From Solwaraspora sp. WMMA2056 (GTDB lineage Bacteria > Actinomycetota > Actinomycetes > Mycobacteriales > Micromonosporaceae), in contig NZ_CP128360.1 in assembly GCF_030345095.1 (NCBI RefSeq), positions 3,286,001 through 3,350,000 of the forward strand: a stretch of DNA of 64,000 nucleotides. Direction: 5' to 3'. Shown in pieces: positions 7,933 through 16,838 of the stretch. Each line of letters opens with the position of its first letter. Positions within the stretch are counted from its first letter, which is position 1. The notes under the pieces are model-generated. The model had not been told where the DNA came from, made no database searches, and saw nothing but the letters and a program-made list of their open reading frames with translations. The translations under genes were made by a program, and so were the position numbers.

Positions 7933-9708
7933 TCAGGACAGACCCAGCTCACCTTCGAACGCGCCGGACTCCAGCCGGTCCTTGACCGCCGTGAGGAAAC
8001 GGGCGGCGTCCGCGCCGTCGACCAGCCGGTGGTCGTAGGACAGCGCCAGGAAGACCATCGACCGTGGTGCGATCACCTCACCGAGCTCCGGGTCGGTGAC
8101 GACGGCGGCCCGCTTGACGACCGCCCCGGTGCCCAGGATCGCCGCCTGCGGCGACGGGACGATCGGGGTGTCGAACAGCGCGCCCCGGCTGCCGGTGTTG
8201 GTCAGGGTGAACGTCGCCCCGGACAGCTCGTCCGGGCCGATCTTGTTGGTCCGGGTCCGCTCGGCCACGTCGGCGATCCGCCGGGCCAGGCCACCGAGGT
8301 TGAGGTCCCCGGCGTCGCGGATCACCGGGACCAGCAGGCCACGGTCGGTGTCCACGGCGATACCCAGGTGCTCACCCTCCGGGTAGGTGATGGTGCCGGC
8401 CTGCATGTCGATCGAGGCGTTGACCACCGGGTAGGTGCGCAGGGCCTCCACCGCGGCGAGCGCGAAGAACGGCAGGAAGGACAGCTTCACGCCGTGCTTG
8501 GCCTGGAAGTCGGCCTTCACCTTGGCCCGCAGCCGGGCGATCTTGGTGACGTCGACCTCGACGACCGTGGTCAACTGGGCCGAGGTCTGCAGCGACTCGT
8601 ACATCCGCTTGGCGATGACGGTCCGCGTGCGGGTCATCTTCTCGGTACGGCCACGCAGCGGGCTCGGTTCCGGCTTGGCCGCCGGCGCTGCGGCCGGCGC
8701 CGTCGGCTGTGCTGCGGCCGCCCGGGCCGCCTCGGCGGCGGCCAGCACGTCCTGTTTGCGGATCCGCCCACCGACGCCGGTGCCCCGTACGTCGGCCAGG
8801 TTCACGCCCTGCTCGGCGGCGAGCTTGCGCACCAGCGGGGTGACGTAACCGCCGCCGTCACCGTTGGCGCTGGCGTTCGCCGACTCGGCGGCGGGTGCCG
8901 GCGGGGTCTGCGGTGCCGGCGGGGCGGCGGTCTCGTTCGCCGGTGCCGGGCTGGCGTAGGAGGCACCTGCCTGGGCCGCCGGCTCGGGCGCGGCCTGGGC
9001 CGCTGGCGCGGCTGCCGGTGCCGGCTCGGGCGCGGACTGCGGCTGCGGTGCGGCGGGCGGCTGCTCGGCCGGCGCGGCGGCACCGGACGGGCTGCCGATC
9101 CGGGCGAGCTCGGCACCGACGTCGGCGGTGTCGTCCTCGGCCACCTTGATCTCCAGCAGGGTGCCGGCGACCGGGGAGGGGATCTCGGTGTCGACCTTGT
9201 CGGTGGAGACCTCCAGCAGCGGCTCGTCGACCTCCACCGGGTCGCCGACCTGCTTGAGCCAGCGGGTCACCGTACCTTCGGTGACGCTCTCACCCAGTGC
9301 CGGCATCTTGACCGGGGTGGCGTCGCCACCGCTGGCCGGTGCGGCGGGCGCCGACGCGGCCTGCGGCTCCGGCTGCGACGGCGCGGCCGGCGGTGCCGGC
9401 TCGGGCTCGGGCTCGGGCTCAGCCGCGGCCTGTGCGGCCGGCGCGGGCGCGCTCTGCCCGTCGCTCTCACCCTCCCCGGCGATGACCGCCAGTTCGCTGC
9501 CGACCTCGGCGGTCTCGTCCTCACTCACCACGATCCGGCTGAGCACACCGGCGGCGGGGGAGGGGATCTCGGTGTCGACCTTGTCGGTGGAGACCTCCAG
9601 CAGCGGCTCGTCGACCTCGACCCGGTCGCCTTCCTGCTTCAACCAGCGGGTGACGGTGCCCTCGGTGACGCTCTCGCCGAGCCGGGGCATGGTGACCGAT
9701 ACCGGCAT
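7933..9708 (-). CDS. sucB: 2-oxoacid dehydrogenase E2 (dihydrolipoyl acyltransferase) with two lipoyl domains
   Basis: A 591-aa E2 enzyme. Two nearly identical lipoyl domains span about residues 3-75 and 133-205, each with [11 protein letters not shown] (lipoyl lysines K43 and K171). Ala/Pro/Glu-rich linkers separate them. A peripheral-subunit-binding domain follows at about 285-320 ([20 protein letters not shown]) and then the catalytic domain with the HxxxDG motif ([15 protein letters not shown]). Actinobacterial proteins of this type are annotated SucB or DlaT; in mycobacteria the single E2 serves pyruvate dehydrogenase and peroxynitrite defence. It starts with ATG behind GAGGAG and lies 19 bases after lpdA, forming an E3-E2 operon. 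Its lipoyl groups require LipB and LipA encoded at 633-2294. Confidence 0.95.
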   Translation of the reverse strand: MPVSVTMPRLGESVTEGTVTRWLKQEGDRVEVDEPLLEVSTDKVDTEIPSPAAGVLSRIVVSEDETAEVGSELAVIAGEGESDGQSAPAPAAQAAAEPEPEPEPAPPAAPSQPEPQAASAPAAPASGGDATPVKMPALGESVTEGTVTRWLKQVGDPVEVDEPLLEVSTDKVDTEIPSPVAGTLLEIKVAEDDTADVGAELARIGSPSGAAAPAEQPPAAPQPQSAPEPAPAAAPAAQAAPEPAAQAGASYASPAPANETAAPPAPQTPPAPAAESANASANGDGGGYVTPLVRKLAAEQGVNLADVRGTGVGGRIRKQDVLAAAEAARAAAAQPTAPAAAPAAKPEPSPLRGRTEKMTRTRTVIAKRMYESLQTSAQLTTVVEVDVTKIARLRAKVKADFQAKHGVKLSFLPFFALAAVEALRTYPVVNASIDMQAGTITYPEGEHLGIAVDTDRGLLVPVIRDAGDLNLGGLARRIADVAERTRTNKIGPDELSGATFTLTNTGSRGALFDTPIVPSPQAAILGTGAVVKRAAVVTDPELGEVIAPRSMVFLALSYDHRLVDGADAARFLTAVKDRLESGAFEGELGLS

Positions 9709-9727
9709 ATCTACAAGACTCCTCTAG

Positions 9728-11116
9728 TCAGGCGTGGGCGTGCAGCGGCTTGCCGGCCAGGGCCAGGTGGGCCTCGCCGAGAGCCTCGCCCTGGGTCGGG
9801 TGGGCGTGCACCAGTGGTGCGACGTCGGCCGGGTCGGCCTCCCAGTTGTAGATCAGCTGCGCCTCGCCGATCAGCTCGCCGACCCGGGCGCCCACCAGGT
9901 GCAGGCCGACGACAGGGCCGTCGACGACCCGGACCAGCTTGACGAAACCGGTGGTCTTGAGGATCTGGCTCTTGCCGTTGCCGCCGAGGTTGTAGTTGTA
10001 CGTCTTGATCTTGTCAGCCCCGTACTGCTCCTTGGCCTTCGCCTCGGTCAGGCCGACCGACGCGAGCTCCGGGTCCGAGTAGGTGACCCGGGGAATGCCA
10101 TTCTCGTCGATGACCGCCGGGTTGCGTCCGGCGATCTCCTCGGCGACGAAGATGCCCTGCTGGAACCCGCGGTGGGCGAGCTGCAGCCCTGGCACGATGT
10201 CACCGACGGCGTAGACGTTCGGCAGGTTGGTCCGCAGCCGCTCGTCGGTCGGCACGAAGCCACGGTCCATCTTCAGACCCTGCTGCTCGTACCCGAGGTC
10301 GGCCGTCACCGGGCCGCGACCGACCGCGACCAGCAGCAGCTCCGCCTCCAGGGTCTCGCCACCGGCGATGGTCACCCGGACCCCGGACTCGGTGCGTTCG
10401 ACCTTCTCGAACGGCTTGCCGGTCTTGAAGGCGATGCCACGCTTGCGGAACGCCCGCTCCAGCGCCTTCGACGACTCCTCGTCCTCGGCCGCGACCAGCC
10501 GGGGGAGCGCCTCGACGATGGTCACGTCCACGCCGAAGGAGCGCCAGACGCTGGCGAACTCGACCCCGATCACCCCGCCGCCGAGCACGATCGCCGATGT
10601 CGGCACCCGGTCCAGCTCCAGGGCGTGCTCACTGGTGAGGATCCGCTCGCCGTCGACCTCGACGCCGGGCAGGGTACGGGAGTAGGAGCCGGTGGCCAGG
10701 ATCACGTTGCGACCGGTGTACCGGGCCCCGTCGACCTCGACGGTGTCCGGCCCGACCAACCGGCCGGTGCCCGCCACGTAGGTGATCTTCGAAGACTTGA
10801 TCATGCCCTGGAGGCCCTTGTACAGCCGCCCGACCACGCCGTCCTTGTAGCTGTTCACGCCGGCCATGTCGATGCCGACCAGGTCGGCCTTGACCCCGAA
10901 CTGCTCCGACTCCCGCGCGGTGTCGGCCACCTCGGCGGCGTGCAGCAGCGCCTTCGTGGGAATGCAGCCACGGTGCAGGCAGGTGCCGCCGACCTTGTCC
11001 TTCTCGATCAGCGCTACGGACAGGTCGAGCTGTACGGCCCGCAGGGCCGCCGCGTAGCCGCCACTACCGCCGCCGAGGATGACCAGGTCGAAGGTCCCGC
11101 CGTTCGGCTCACTCAC
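9728..11116 (-). CDS. lpdA: Dihydrolipoyl dehydrogenase (E3)
   Basis: A 462-aa flavoprotein that reoxidises dihydrolipoyl groups with NAD+. It shows the FAD motif GGGSGG (residues 15-20), the redox disulfide GGTCLHRGCIPTK (C46 and C51), a second NAD-binding GGGVIGVEFA near 180, and the C-terminal HAHPTQGEAL with the catalytic His-Glu pair. It starts with GTG. It is the first gene of the lpdA-sucB pair and is divergent from the small gene at 11354; the 237-base gap between them must hold both promoters, and I see no convincing boxes. Confidence 0.96.
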   Translation of the reverse strand: MSEPNGGTFDLVILGGGSGGYAAALRAVQLDLSVALIEKDKVGGTCLHRGCIPTKALLHAAEVADTARESEQFGVKADLVGIDMAGVNSYKDGVVGRLYKGLQGMIKSSKITYVAGTGRLVGPDTVEVDGARYTGRNVILATGSYSRTLPGVEVDGERILTSEHALELDRVPTSAIVLGGGVIGVEFASVWRSFGVDVTIVEALPRLVAAEDEESSKALERAFRKRGIAFKTGKPFEKVERTESGVRVTIAGGETLEAELLLVAVGRGPVTADLGYEQQGLKMDRGFVPTDERLRTNLPNVYAVGDIVPGLQLAHRGFQQGIFVAEEIAGRNPAVIDENGIPRVTYSDPELASVGLTEAKAKEQYGADKIKTYNYNLGGNGKSQILKTTGFVKLVRVVDGPVVGLHLVGARVGELIGEAQLIYNWEADPADVAPLVHAHPTQGEALGEAHLALAGKPLHAHA

Positions 11117-11353
11117 AGTTCACTCCCAGGTCGCGTCGCTGCACAGGAGGGCCGTCCCATTCGTCGTCCCATGGAACGGGCAGACTTTCCCCGGCCATCT
11201 TGTCACTTGTAGTGTCTGAACGCTCAACGAGGTGCCCAAGGACACGTGGCCGCAACGTAGGCTTGCCGTGTCGGTCGATGTGCACGATCGGTCGCCGACG
11301 GTGTCGCGGCACCTGACCCCGGGGCCGCACGACAGTTGGGGAGGCGATCACCG

Positions 11354-11689
11354 GTGGCGTGGTTCCGTCGGCGCAAGCAGTCGAGTCAGGCGCCGGGAGG
11401 ACGGCCGGCGAACCGTGCCGACCTCGGCCATCTCGAGGAGTTCATCCGCAGCCGCCGGGGTGTGGAGGCGTTCATCGAGCCGCGTACCACGGTGACCGAG
11501 ACGACCGTGATGCTCATCGCCCACGACGGCGAGTGGACCCGCCGCCGGGTCGACGGCCCCGAGGCCGCCCGCCGGTTCGCCCACAAGATGGCGATCCCGA
11601 TCTACGACGTGGCGCTGGTCGGCTACCCGCAGCGGATGCGCGACTTCAACGAGCGGCGTAAACGCGCCGGGCGCGCCGACCGGGGTTGA
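11354..11689 (+). CDS. Small conserved protein next to lpdA
   Basis: A 111-aa protein beginning VAWFRRRKQSSQ, then a globular part with GHLEEFIRSRRGVEAFIEP, TTVMLIAHDGEWTRRRV and a basic C-terminus. The GTG at 11354 is the start because GGGGAGG (11338-11344) lies nine bases upstream. It resembles short actinobacterial proteins often labelled 'oxidoreductase' without evidence; I see no cofactor motif. It is divergent from lpdA and convergent with pepA. Its stop codon lies inside a 19-bp tandem duplication. Confidence 0.82.
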   Translation: MAWFRRRKQSSQAPGGRPANRADLGHLEEFIRSRRGVEAFIEPRTTVTETTVMLIAHDGEWTRRRVDGPEAARRFAHKMAIPIYDVALVGYPQRMRDFNERRKRAGRADRG

Positions 11690-11720
11690 GCGCGGCAGGC
11701 GGGGTTGAGCGCGGCAAGGC
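11682..11720. repeat. 19/20-bp tandem repeat spanning a stop codon
   Basis: GGGGTTGAGCGCGGCAGGC (11682-11700) is repeated at 11701-11720 with one extra A. The first copy contains the TGA of the gene ending at 11689. Confidence 0.85.
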
Positions 11721-11745
11721 GCGGACCGACCCGCCGGTCCGCGCC
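11718..11745. terminator. Bidirectional terminator hairpin
   Basis: GGCGCGGACCG (11718-11728) pairs perfectly with 11735-11745 across a six-base loop. It sits between the convergent gene ending at 11689 and pepA ending at 11756, so it can serve both. Confidence 0.8.
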
Positions 11746-11755
11746 CCGCCCGCCC

Positions 11756-13339
11756 TCAGCCGTTCGCCGCGATGTCCTCCACCACCTGCACCAGCGTCCG
11801 CACCGGTACACCGGTGCCACCCTTGCTCCAGTAACCGGTCGGCTCCCCGGAGTGGTACGCCGGCCCGGCCACGTCCAGGTGCGCCCAGGCCACCCCGTCG
11901 GTGACGAACTCCCGCAGGAACACCCCGCCCTGCAGCATGTGGCCGGCCCGGTCCATCGACGAGTTCACCTGGCAGATGTCGGCGACGTCCGACTCCATGC
12001 CCTTGCGGACGTCGTCGGGCAGCGGCATCGGCCACATCGGCTCACCGGTGACCTCACCGCCGGCCCGCACCCGCTCGCACAGCTCGGTGCTGCCCATCAC
12101 CCCGGCGATCCGCTTGCCGAGCGCCACCACCTGACCGCCGGTCAGCGTCGACGTCTCCAGCAGGTAGTCGCAACCGTCGGCGCAGGCCCGGGCCATCGCG
12201 TCGGCGAGCACCATGCGGCCCTCGGCATCGGTGTTGAGCACCTCCACCCGCTTGCCGTCGAACATGGTGACCACGTCGCCGGGCCGGTACGCCGTACCCG
12301 AAGGCATGTTCTCCGCCATCGGCAGATAGGCGGTGACCGCGACCGAGGGCCGCAGCGCCGCGATCGCCAGCATCGCCGCACCGACCGCCGCCGCGCCGGC
12401 CATGTCCGACTTCATCTCCCACATGCCCTGGGCGGGTTTGATCGACACTCCACCGGTGTCGAAGGTGATGCCCTTGCCGACCAGCGCCACCCGGGGCGCG
12501 TCCGGCCCGGCACCGCCCGGCGGCGTGTAGGAGAGCACCACCAGCCGGGGCGCGGCGGCGGAACCACCACCGACGGCCAGGATGCCGCCGTACCCGCCGT
12601 CGGCCAGTGCCTGCTCGTCGAGGACCTCCACGGCGAGCCCGGCGGCGTCGGCCGCCGCCCGGACCGAATCGGCGAACTGCGGAGGCCGTAGCTCGTTGGG
12701 TGCGGCGTTGACCCAGTCCCGGCACGCGACCACGGCAGCCGTCACGGCCCTAGCCCGGGCCACCTCGGCCTGTGCCGCCGCGTCGCCGGCGTCCGTCACG
12801 TGCACCACCACCGACGCCACCGGGGCCCGCCTGCCCGGCTGCGGCCCCGTCTTGTAGCCGGCGAACCGGTAGCTGCCCAGCAGGGCACCCTCGGCGACCG
12901 CACGCAACGCCACCGGCCCGTCGGCGTCGTCGGGCACCGGCAGGGCCAGGGCCACCCGCGAGGTGCCGGCGAGCGCCCGGACCGCTGCCGCGGCCGCCCG
13001 CCGCAGCGTCTCGGCGGCCGGCGCCGCCCCGGCCGGCTCCGGACCGAGCCCGACCGCGACCAGTAGCGGCGGACCGACGGTGCCGAGCGTGGCGAGTTTG
13101 ATCACTTCACCGGCCGCGCCGGTCGCCCCGAGCAGCGCGAGGGTCTGCGTCAGCCGGCCCTCGAAGGCGACGGCGATGCTCTCCGCCCCGGTCGCCAGCA
13201 GCAGGGCGGGGCCCGCCGCAGGATCGCCCTGGTCGGCGTCGGACCGGTCCTGACTGTGTACGCCGATGACGAGCGCGTCGACGGCCAGCTCGGCGGGATC
13301 GGTGTCGACCAGGTCCAGGGTGGTGGTGGATGATGTCAC
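11756..13339 (-). CDS. pepA: Leucyl aminopeptidase (M17)
   Basis: A 527-aa cytosolic aminopeptidase with the N-terminal macro-like domain to about residue 190 and the C-terminal two-metal catalytic domain. Metal and catalytic motifs are [21 protein letters not shown] and the family signature [13 protein letters not shown]. It starts with GTG (GTG ACA TCA). It is divergent from gcvT with 134 bases between. The same pair is neighbouring in mycobacteria (Rv2213 and Rv2211c from memory). Confidence 0.95.
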   Translation of the reverse strand: MTSSTTTLDLVDTDPAELAVDALVIGVHSQDRSDADQGDPAAGPALLLATGAESIAVAFEGRLTQTLALLGATGAAGEVIKLATLGTVGPPLLVAVGLGPEPAGAAPAAETLRRAAAAAVRALAGTSRVALALPVPDDADGPVALRAVAEGALLGSYRFAGYKTGPQPGRRAPVASVVVHVTDAGDAAAQAEVARARAVTAAVVACRDWVNAAPNELRPPQFADSVRAAADAAGLAVEVLDEQALADGGYGGILAVGGGSAAAPRLVVLSYTPPGGAGPDAPRVALVGKGITFDTGGVSIKPAQGMWEMKSDMAGAAAVGAAMLAIAALRPSVAVTAYLPMAENMPSGTAYRPGDVVTMFDGKRVEVLNTDAEGRMVLADAMARACADGCDYLLETSTLTGGQVVALGKRIAGVMGSTELCERVRAGGEVTGEPMWPMPLPDDVRKGMESDVADICQVNSSMDRAGHMLQGGVFLREFVTDGVAWAHLDVAGPAYHSGEPTGYWSKGGTGVPVRTLVQVVEDIAANG

Positions 13340-13359
13340 TCGGCGTCTCCGGCGGCAGG

Positions 13360-13384
13360 GCCGGCCGCTTTGTGAGCGGCCGGC
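13360..13384. other. Hairpin in the pepA/gcvT divergent region
   Basis: GCCGGCCGCT (13360-13369) pairs perfectly with 13375-13384 around TTGTG. It lies just upstream of pepA and about 90 bases before gcvT. It could be a leader structure; no glycine riboswitch pattern is visible here. Confidence 0.4.
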
Positions 13385-13473
13385 GGGTCGGTCTCCGGCG
13401 CCACATGATCGCCGGACGGGGTGATGTCCCGCCGATGCTAACCACCGCCGGGGCCGCCGGTAAGTTGCGACCT

Positions 13474-14601
13474 ATGACCGAGCTGACCTTGACTGGCGGC
13501 GGCACCCCGCGCCGGTCACCCCTGCATGACCGGCACGTCGCCCTCGGCGCGAAGTTCGCGGAGTTCGGCGGCTGGCAGATGCCACTGGAGTACGCCGGTG
13601 GTGGCGTGCTGCGGGAGCACGAGTCGGTCCGCGGCGCGGTCGGTCTGTTCGACGTGTCGCACCTCGGCAAGGCCCGGATCACCGGCCCGGACGCGGTCAC
13701 CTTCGTCAACGCGTGCCTGAGCAACGACCTCGACCGGATCACGGCCGGGGCGGCCCAGTACACCCTCTGCTGCGACGAGGACACCGGCGGTGTCGTCGAC
13801 GACATCATCGCCTACCGGTACGCCGACGACCACGTTTTCCTGATCCCCAACGCGGCGAACACCGCCACCGTGGTCGACCGGCTGCGGGCCGCCGCCCCCG
13901 GCGGGATCGCCGTCACCGACGAACACACCGACCACGCCGTTCTCGCGGTGCAGGGTCCAGCCAGTGCCGACCTGCTGGCCGGGCTGGGGTTGCCGACCGG
14001 GCACGCGTACATGAGTTTCGTCACCGGCCGGCTCGCCGGCGCCGAGGTGGTGGTCTGCCGGACCGGGTACACCGGTGAGCACGGCTACGAACTGGTGGTG
14101 CCGGTGGCGCAGGCCGGGCAGGTGTGGGACGCGGTACTGGCGGCCGACGCCCCGGTGCCGGTGCGTGCCTGCGGCCTGGCCGCCCGCGACACGCTGCGCA
14201 CCGAGATGGGGTACGCCCTGCACGGCCAGGACCTGACCGTGGGGATCACCCCGGTCCAGGCGCGGCTGGGCTGGGCGGTCGGTTGGCGCAAGCCACAGTT
14301 CTGGGGCCGGGCGGCGCTGCTGGCGGAGAAGCAGGCCGGGCCGGCCCGGCTGCTGTGGGGCCTGCGCGCGACGCAGCGGGCGATCCCCCGGCCGGGAATG
14401 CCGGTGCTGCGCGACGACGTACCGATCGGTGAGGTGACCAGCGGCACGTTCTCCCCGACCGGCAAGGTCGGTATCGGGTTGGCGCTGCTGGACACGGCGG
14501 CGGTGAGCGCCGCCGGGGTCGAGGTCCAGGTCGACGTTCGTGGGCGGCGGGCACCGATGGAGGTGGTCACGCCGCCGTTCGTCACCTCGTCGGTACGCTG
14601 A
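13474..14601 (+). CDS. gcvT: Aminomethyltransferase (glycine cleavage T protein)
   Basis: A 375-aa folate-binding protein that takes the aminomethyl group from lipoyl-H-protein and forms methylene-THF plus ammonia. It carries [20 protein letters not shown] at the N-terminus, LFDVSHLGK near 63, [11 protein letters not shown] near 196, and the C-terminal barrel with [20 protein letters not shown]. The ATG at 13474 fits the family N-terminus. The gcvP and gcvH partners are not in the window. Dependence on lipoylated H protein ties it to the lipAB genes. Confidence 0.94.
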   Translation: MTELTLTGGGTPRRSPLHDRHVALGAKFAEFGGWQMPLEYAGGGVLREHESVRGAVGLFDVSHLGKARITGPDAVTFVNACLSNDLDRITAGAAQYTLCCDEDTGGVVDDIIAYRYADDHVFLIPNAANTATVVDRLRAAAPGGIAVTDEHTDHAVLAVQGPASADLLAGLGLPTGHAYMSFVTGRLAGAEVVVCRTGYTGEHGYELVVPVAQAGQVWDAVLAADAPVPVRACGLAARDTLRTEMGYALHGQDLTVGITPVQARLGWAVGWRKPQFWGRAALLAEKQAGPARLLWGLRATQRAIPRPGMPVLRDDVPIGEVTSGTFSPTGKVGIGLALLDTAAVSAAGVEVQVDVRGRRAPMEVVTPPFVTSSVR

Positions 14602-14620
14602 CCCGTCGCCCGTCAGGGTT

Positions 14621-14650
14621 GGGCCGGTCAGCGTCGGGCCGGTCAGCGTC
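14621..14650. repeat. 15-bp tandem repeat spanning a stop codon
   Basis: GGGCCGGTCAGCGTC occurs twice in a row (14621-14635, 14636-14650). The second copy contains the stop codon (TCA on the plus strand at 14643-14645) of the minus-strand gene that ends there. Confidence 0.85.
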
Positions 14651-15953
14651 GGCCGACGCCGCCGGTGCCGTCGCCGGAGTCCAGCACCGCCTCGGTCCAA
14701 CCACCCTCGACCATCCGGGCGCCGTCGAGCAGCGCCCAGTCGACCACGTCGGCGGCGTCGACCTCGACCGGGCTGCCCACCCGTACCGACGGGTCGCTGA
14801 CGGCGTCGACGGTGCTGGCGGCGACGATCCGACCAGGGCTGGGCCAGCCGGTGACGCCCGCCCAGACGTACTCGTGACCGTCGGCGGCGGCCAGCCCGTA
14901 CTTGATCAGCAGCCGGCCCCCGGCGGGCAGGGCGTCGGCCAGGAACCGGGCGCGGATCTCGCCGAGCGAACGGCGGGCCGACGCGACCGCCCTGGCCATC
15001 GCGTCGCTGGGACGTGCGTAGTGGATCTCGGGCTGGCCGGCACCGAACAGCTCGCCGCAGATCCGGGCGAAGTAGGCTGCCGGGTCCTGCTCGTCGGCGT
15101 GCTGCGGCGGCCCGAGCGTGAGAAACGAGTCGGCGTCGGGATCGGTCGACGGATCCAGGGCGATCCGCAGCAGCGCCGAGCCCGCCGAATCGTGCCGGTC
15201 CTGGTTGCCGTACGCGACCGCGATGTCGTGTCCGGTCACCGGCAGGTGCACCGGCAACTGGACGAACGCCGGCGGCTCCGGCTCGCTGAGTGCCTCGGTC
15301 CAGATCCGCAGTAGCCGCCGGCCGACCCCGGTCATGATCGCGCCCCAGGCGCGGACGTACCGGGACGGCACCTGCTGCGCCTGCAACTCCAACAGACCGA
15401 ACCGGCGCAACCCCTTGGTGGTGAACCAGAGTCCGCCCTCGTCCGGGGAGTAGGGGACCAGGACCCAGTCGACCAACCGGATCCGGCCGTCGGCGTCAGG
15501 CAGTGACCGCACCGCGTCCGCCGGGGTCAGAAACTGCAGGCCGAACAGGTCGATCAGGTCGACCTGGAGCGCGTCGGCCAGCGCTGCGGCGACCGCCCGC
15601 GCGCCCCACTCGTGCGCCGGCGGCCAGCCGGGCCGGAAACTGGCCTGCACCACGAGACACCGCTGTGCGTCGCGCAGCCGGGCCAGCTGCCCGCCGGTGG
15701 CACCGAACGCGGCCAGCAGCTCCGACGGCAGGTCGGGCAGCTCGTCGACGGCCCGGGACTGCACGCTCAGCAGCGGTCCGCCGAGCAGTTGCCGGGCGAG
15801 CTCGCCCACCGGTGGGGTCAGCCGGTCCCCGAGCCGGTCGAGGGCCGCCGGGGCCGGTGGTGCCGTCGCGCCCGGGGGCACCGGGACCAGGTAGGTGGCG
15901 GTGAGTGACTCCGGCACCGGGACCGGCAGCAACAGGTCGTCCGAGCTGGCCAT
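14643..15953 (-). CDS. Hypothetical protein with C-terminal DUF2314-like domain
   Basis: A 436-aa soluble protein. The last roughly 100 residues (from EIRARFLADALPAGG through YVWAGVTGWPSPGRIVAAST to VVDWALLDG and EGGWTEAV) resemble DUF2314, a small domain of unknown function. The N-terminal 300 residues form no family I recognise; TQ-rich or membrane segments are absent. The ATG at 15953 is preferred to the TTG at 15956 because GGGGAG lies five bases before it. It is convergent with gcvT and followed upstream by the cobalamin genes, with which it shares strand but not obvious function. Confidence 0.75.
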   Translation of the reverse strand: MASSDDLLLPVPVPESLTATYLVPVPPGATAPPAPAALDRLGDRLTPPVGELARQLLGGPLLSVQSRAVDELPDLPSELLAAFGATGGQLARLRDAQRCLVVQASFRPGWPPAHEWGARAVAAALADALQVDLIDLFGLQFLTPADAVRSLPDADGRIRLVDWVLVPYSPDEGGLWFTTKGLRRFGLLELQAQQVPSRYVRAWGAIMTGVGRRLLRIWTEALSEPEPPAFVQLPVHLPVTGHDIAVAYGNQDRHDSAGSALLRIALDPSTDPDADSFLTLGPPQHADEQDPAAYFARICGELFGAGQPEIHYARPSDAMARAVASARRSLGEIRARFLADALPAGGRLLIKYGLAAADGHEYVWAGVTGWPSPGRIVAASTVDAVSDPSVRVGSPVEVDAADVVDWALLDGARMVEGGWTEAVLDSGDGTGGVGRR

Positions 15954-16040
15954 CAACGCTCCCCGGGGTCGTACGTCGCTGGTGTGGTGCGGAACTGGAC
16001 AGGTGAACGCTACTCCGCCGGGCCGCCGGCCACGGCCGGA

Positions 16041-16838
16041 CTACCCACCGGTCACCATGCCCAGGTAGCCGACCGTGGTGGTGATCTCCACTCCGGCACC
16101 GAGCCCGTCACCGGTGATTCCGCCGAACCGGCGTACCAGGTGCCGCGTCAGCACCAGCCACACCAGCAGTGCCGCGAGTACCGCCAGCGGCCCCTGCCAG
16201 GGCCGGCCGGGTACGGCGAACGTGGCGACGGCCAGCACCAGCAGCGTCCCGGCCCCGACGGTCGACCGTCCCTGGGTGCCGGCGACCAGCGCGCCGAGCC
16301 CGTCCGGCCGCGCCGCCGGCACCCCGTGCCGGCAGGCCCAGGTCACCGCGAGCCGGCCAGCCGCGACGGCGGTGGCGACGGTGGCCAGCACCGCCGGCCA
16401 GCCGCGGTCCACCGCGACGGCCGCGAGCACACCGGTCTGCGTCAGCAGCGTCACGACCAGCGCGACCACCCCGAAGGGGCCGATGTCCGGCCGGCGCATG
16501 ATCTCCAACGCGCCGGCGGGTGGGCGGTGCGAGCCGAGCGCGTCGACCGTGTCGGCGAGTCCGTCCAGGTGCAGGCCCCGGGTCGACGCGGCGGCGAGCC
16601 CGGTCACCACCGTGGCCGCGACCAGTGCCGGAAGCCCGGCGGCCGACAGCGCGACCAGGGCCAGCCCGAGACCTGCGCCCAGCCCGAGGCCGAGCACCGG
16701 CGCGACGGCCATCGCGACCGTGGCCGTCGGCCGGTCCACCGGTCCGGGCCGCATCGGCAACACGGTGAAGGTGGTCACAGCCAGCCGGACCCCGGCGGCC
16801 ACCCGGTGCGGCACCCCGGCCGACCGGCCGTCGGTCAC
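16041..16838 (-). CDS. cobS: Adenosylcobinamide-GDP ribazoletransferase
   Basis: CobS joins adenosylcobinamide-GDP with alpha-ribazole in the last step of the cobalamin nucleotide loop. The 265-aa membrane protein has about six hydrophobic segments and the family core RGLHLDGLADTVDALG followed by EIMRRPDIGPFG, which provides the acidic metal-binding residues. Its GTG start overlaps the stop of the upstream CobU-CobT gene by four bases (GTGA), so the two are translationally coupled and supply the remaining loop enzymes. Confidence 0.95.
   Translation of the reverse strand: MTDGRSAGVPHRVAAGVRLAVTTFTVLPMRPGPVDRPTATVAMAVAPVLGLGLGAGLGLALVALSAAGLPALVAATVVTGLAAASTRGLHLDGLADTVDALGSHRPPAGALEIMRRPDIGPFGVVALVVTLLTQTGVLAAVAVDRGWPAVLATVATAVAAGRLAVTWACRHGVPAARPDGLGALVAGTQGRSTVGAGTLLVLAVATFAVPGRPWQGPLAVLAALLVWLVLTRHLVRRFGGITGDGLGAGVEITTTVGYLGMVTGG

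Noticed and set aside
8029-9942. 637-aa plus-strand frame opposite sucB
   Set aside because: Antisense of the lipoyl and catalytic domains; the low-complexity Arg/Gly pattern mirrors the Ala/Pro linkers.
13340-13473. Glycine riboswitch before gcvT
   Set aside because: Only one simple hairpin is seen and no tandem aptamer pattern; the gap is too short for it.
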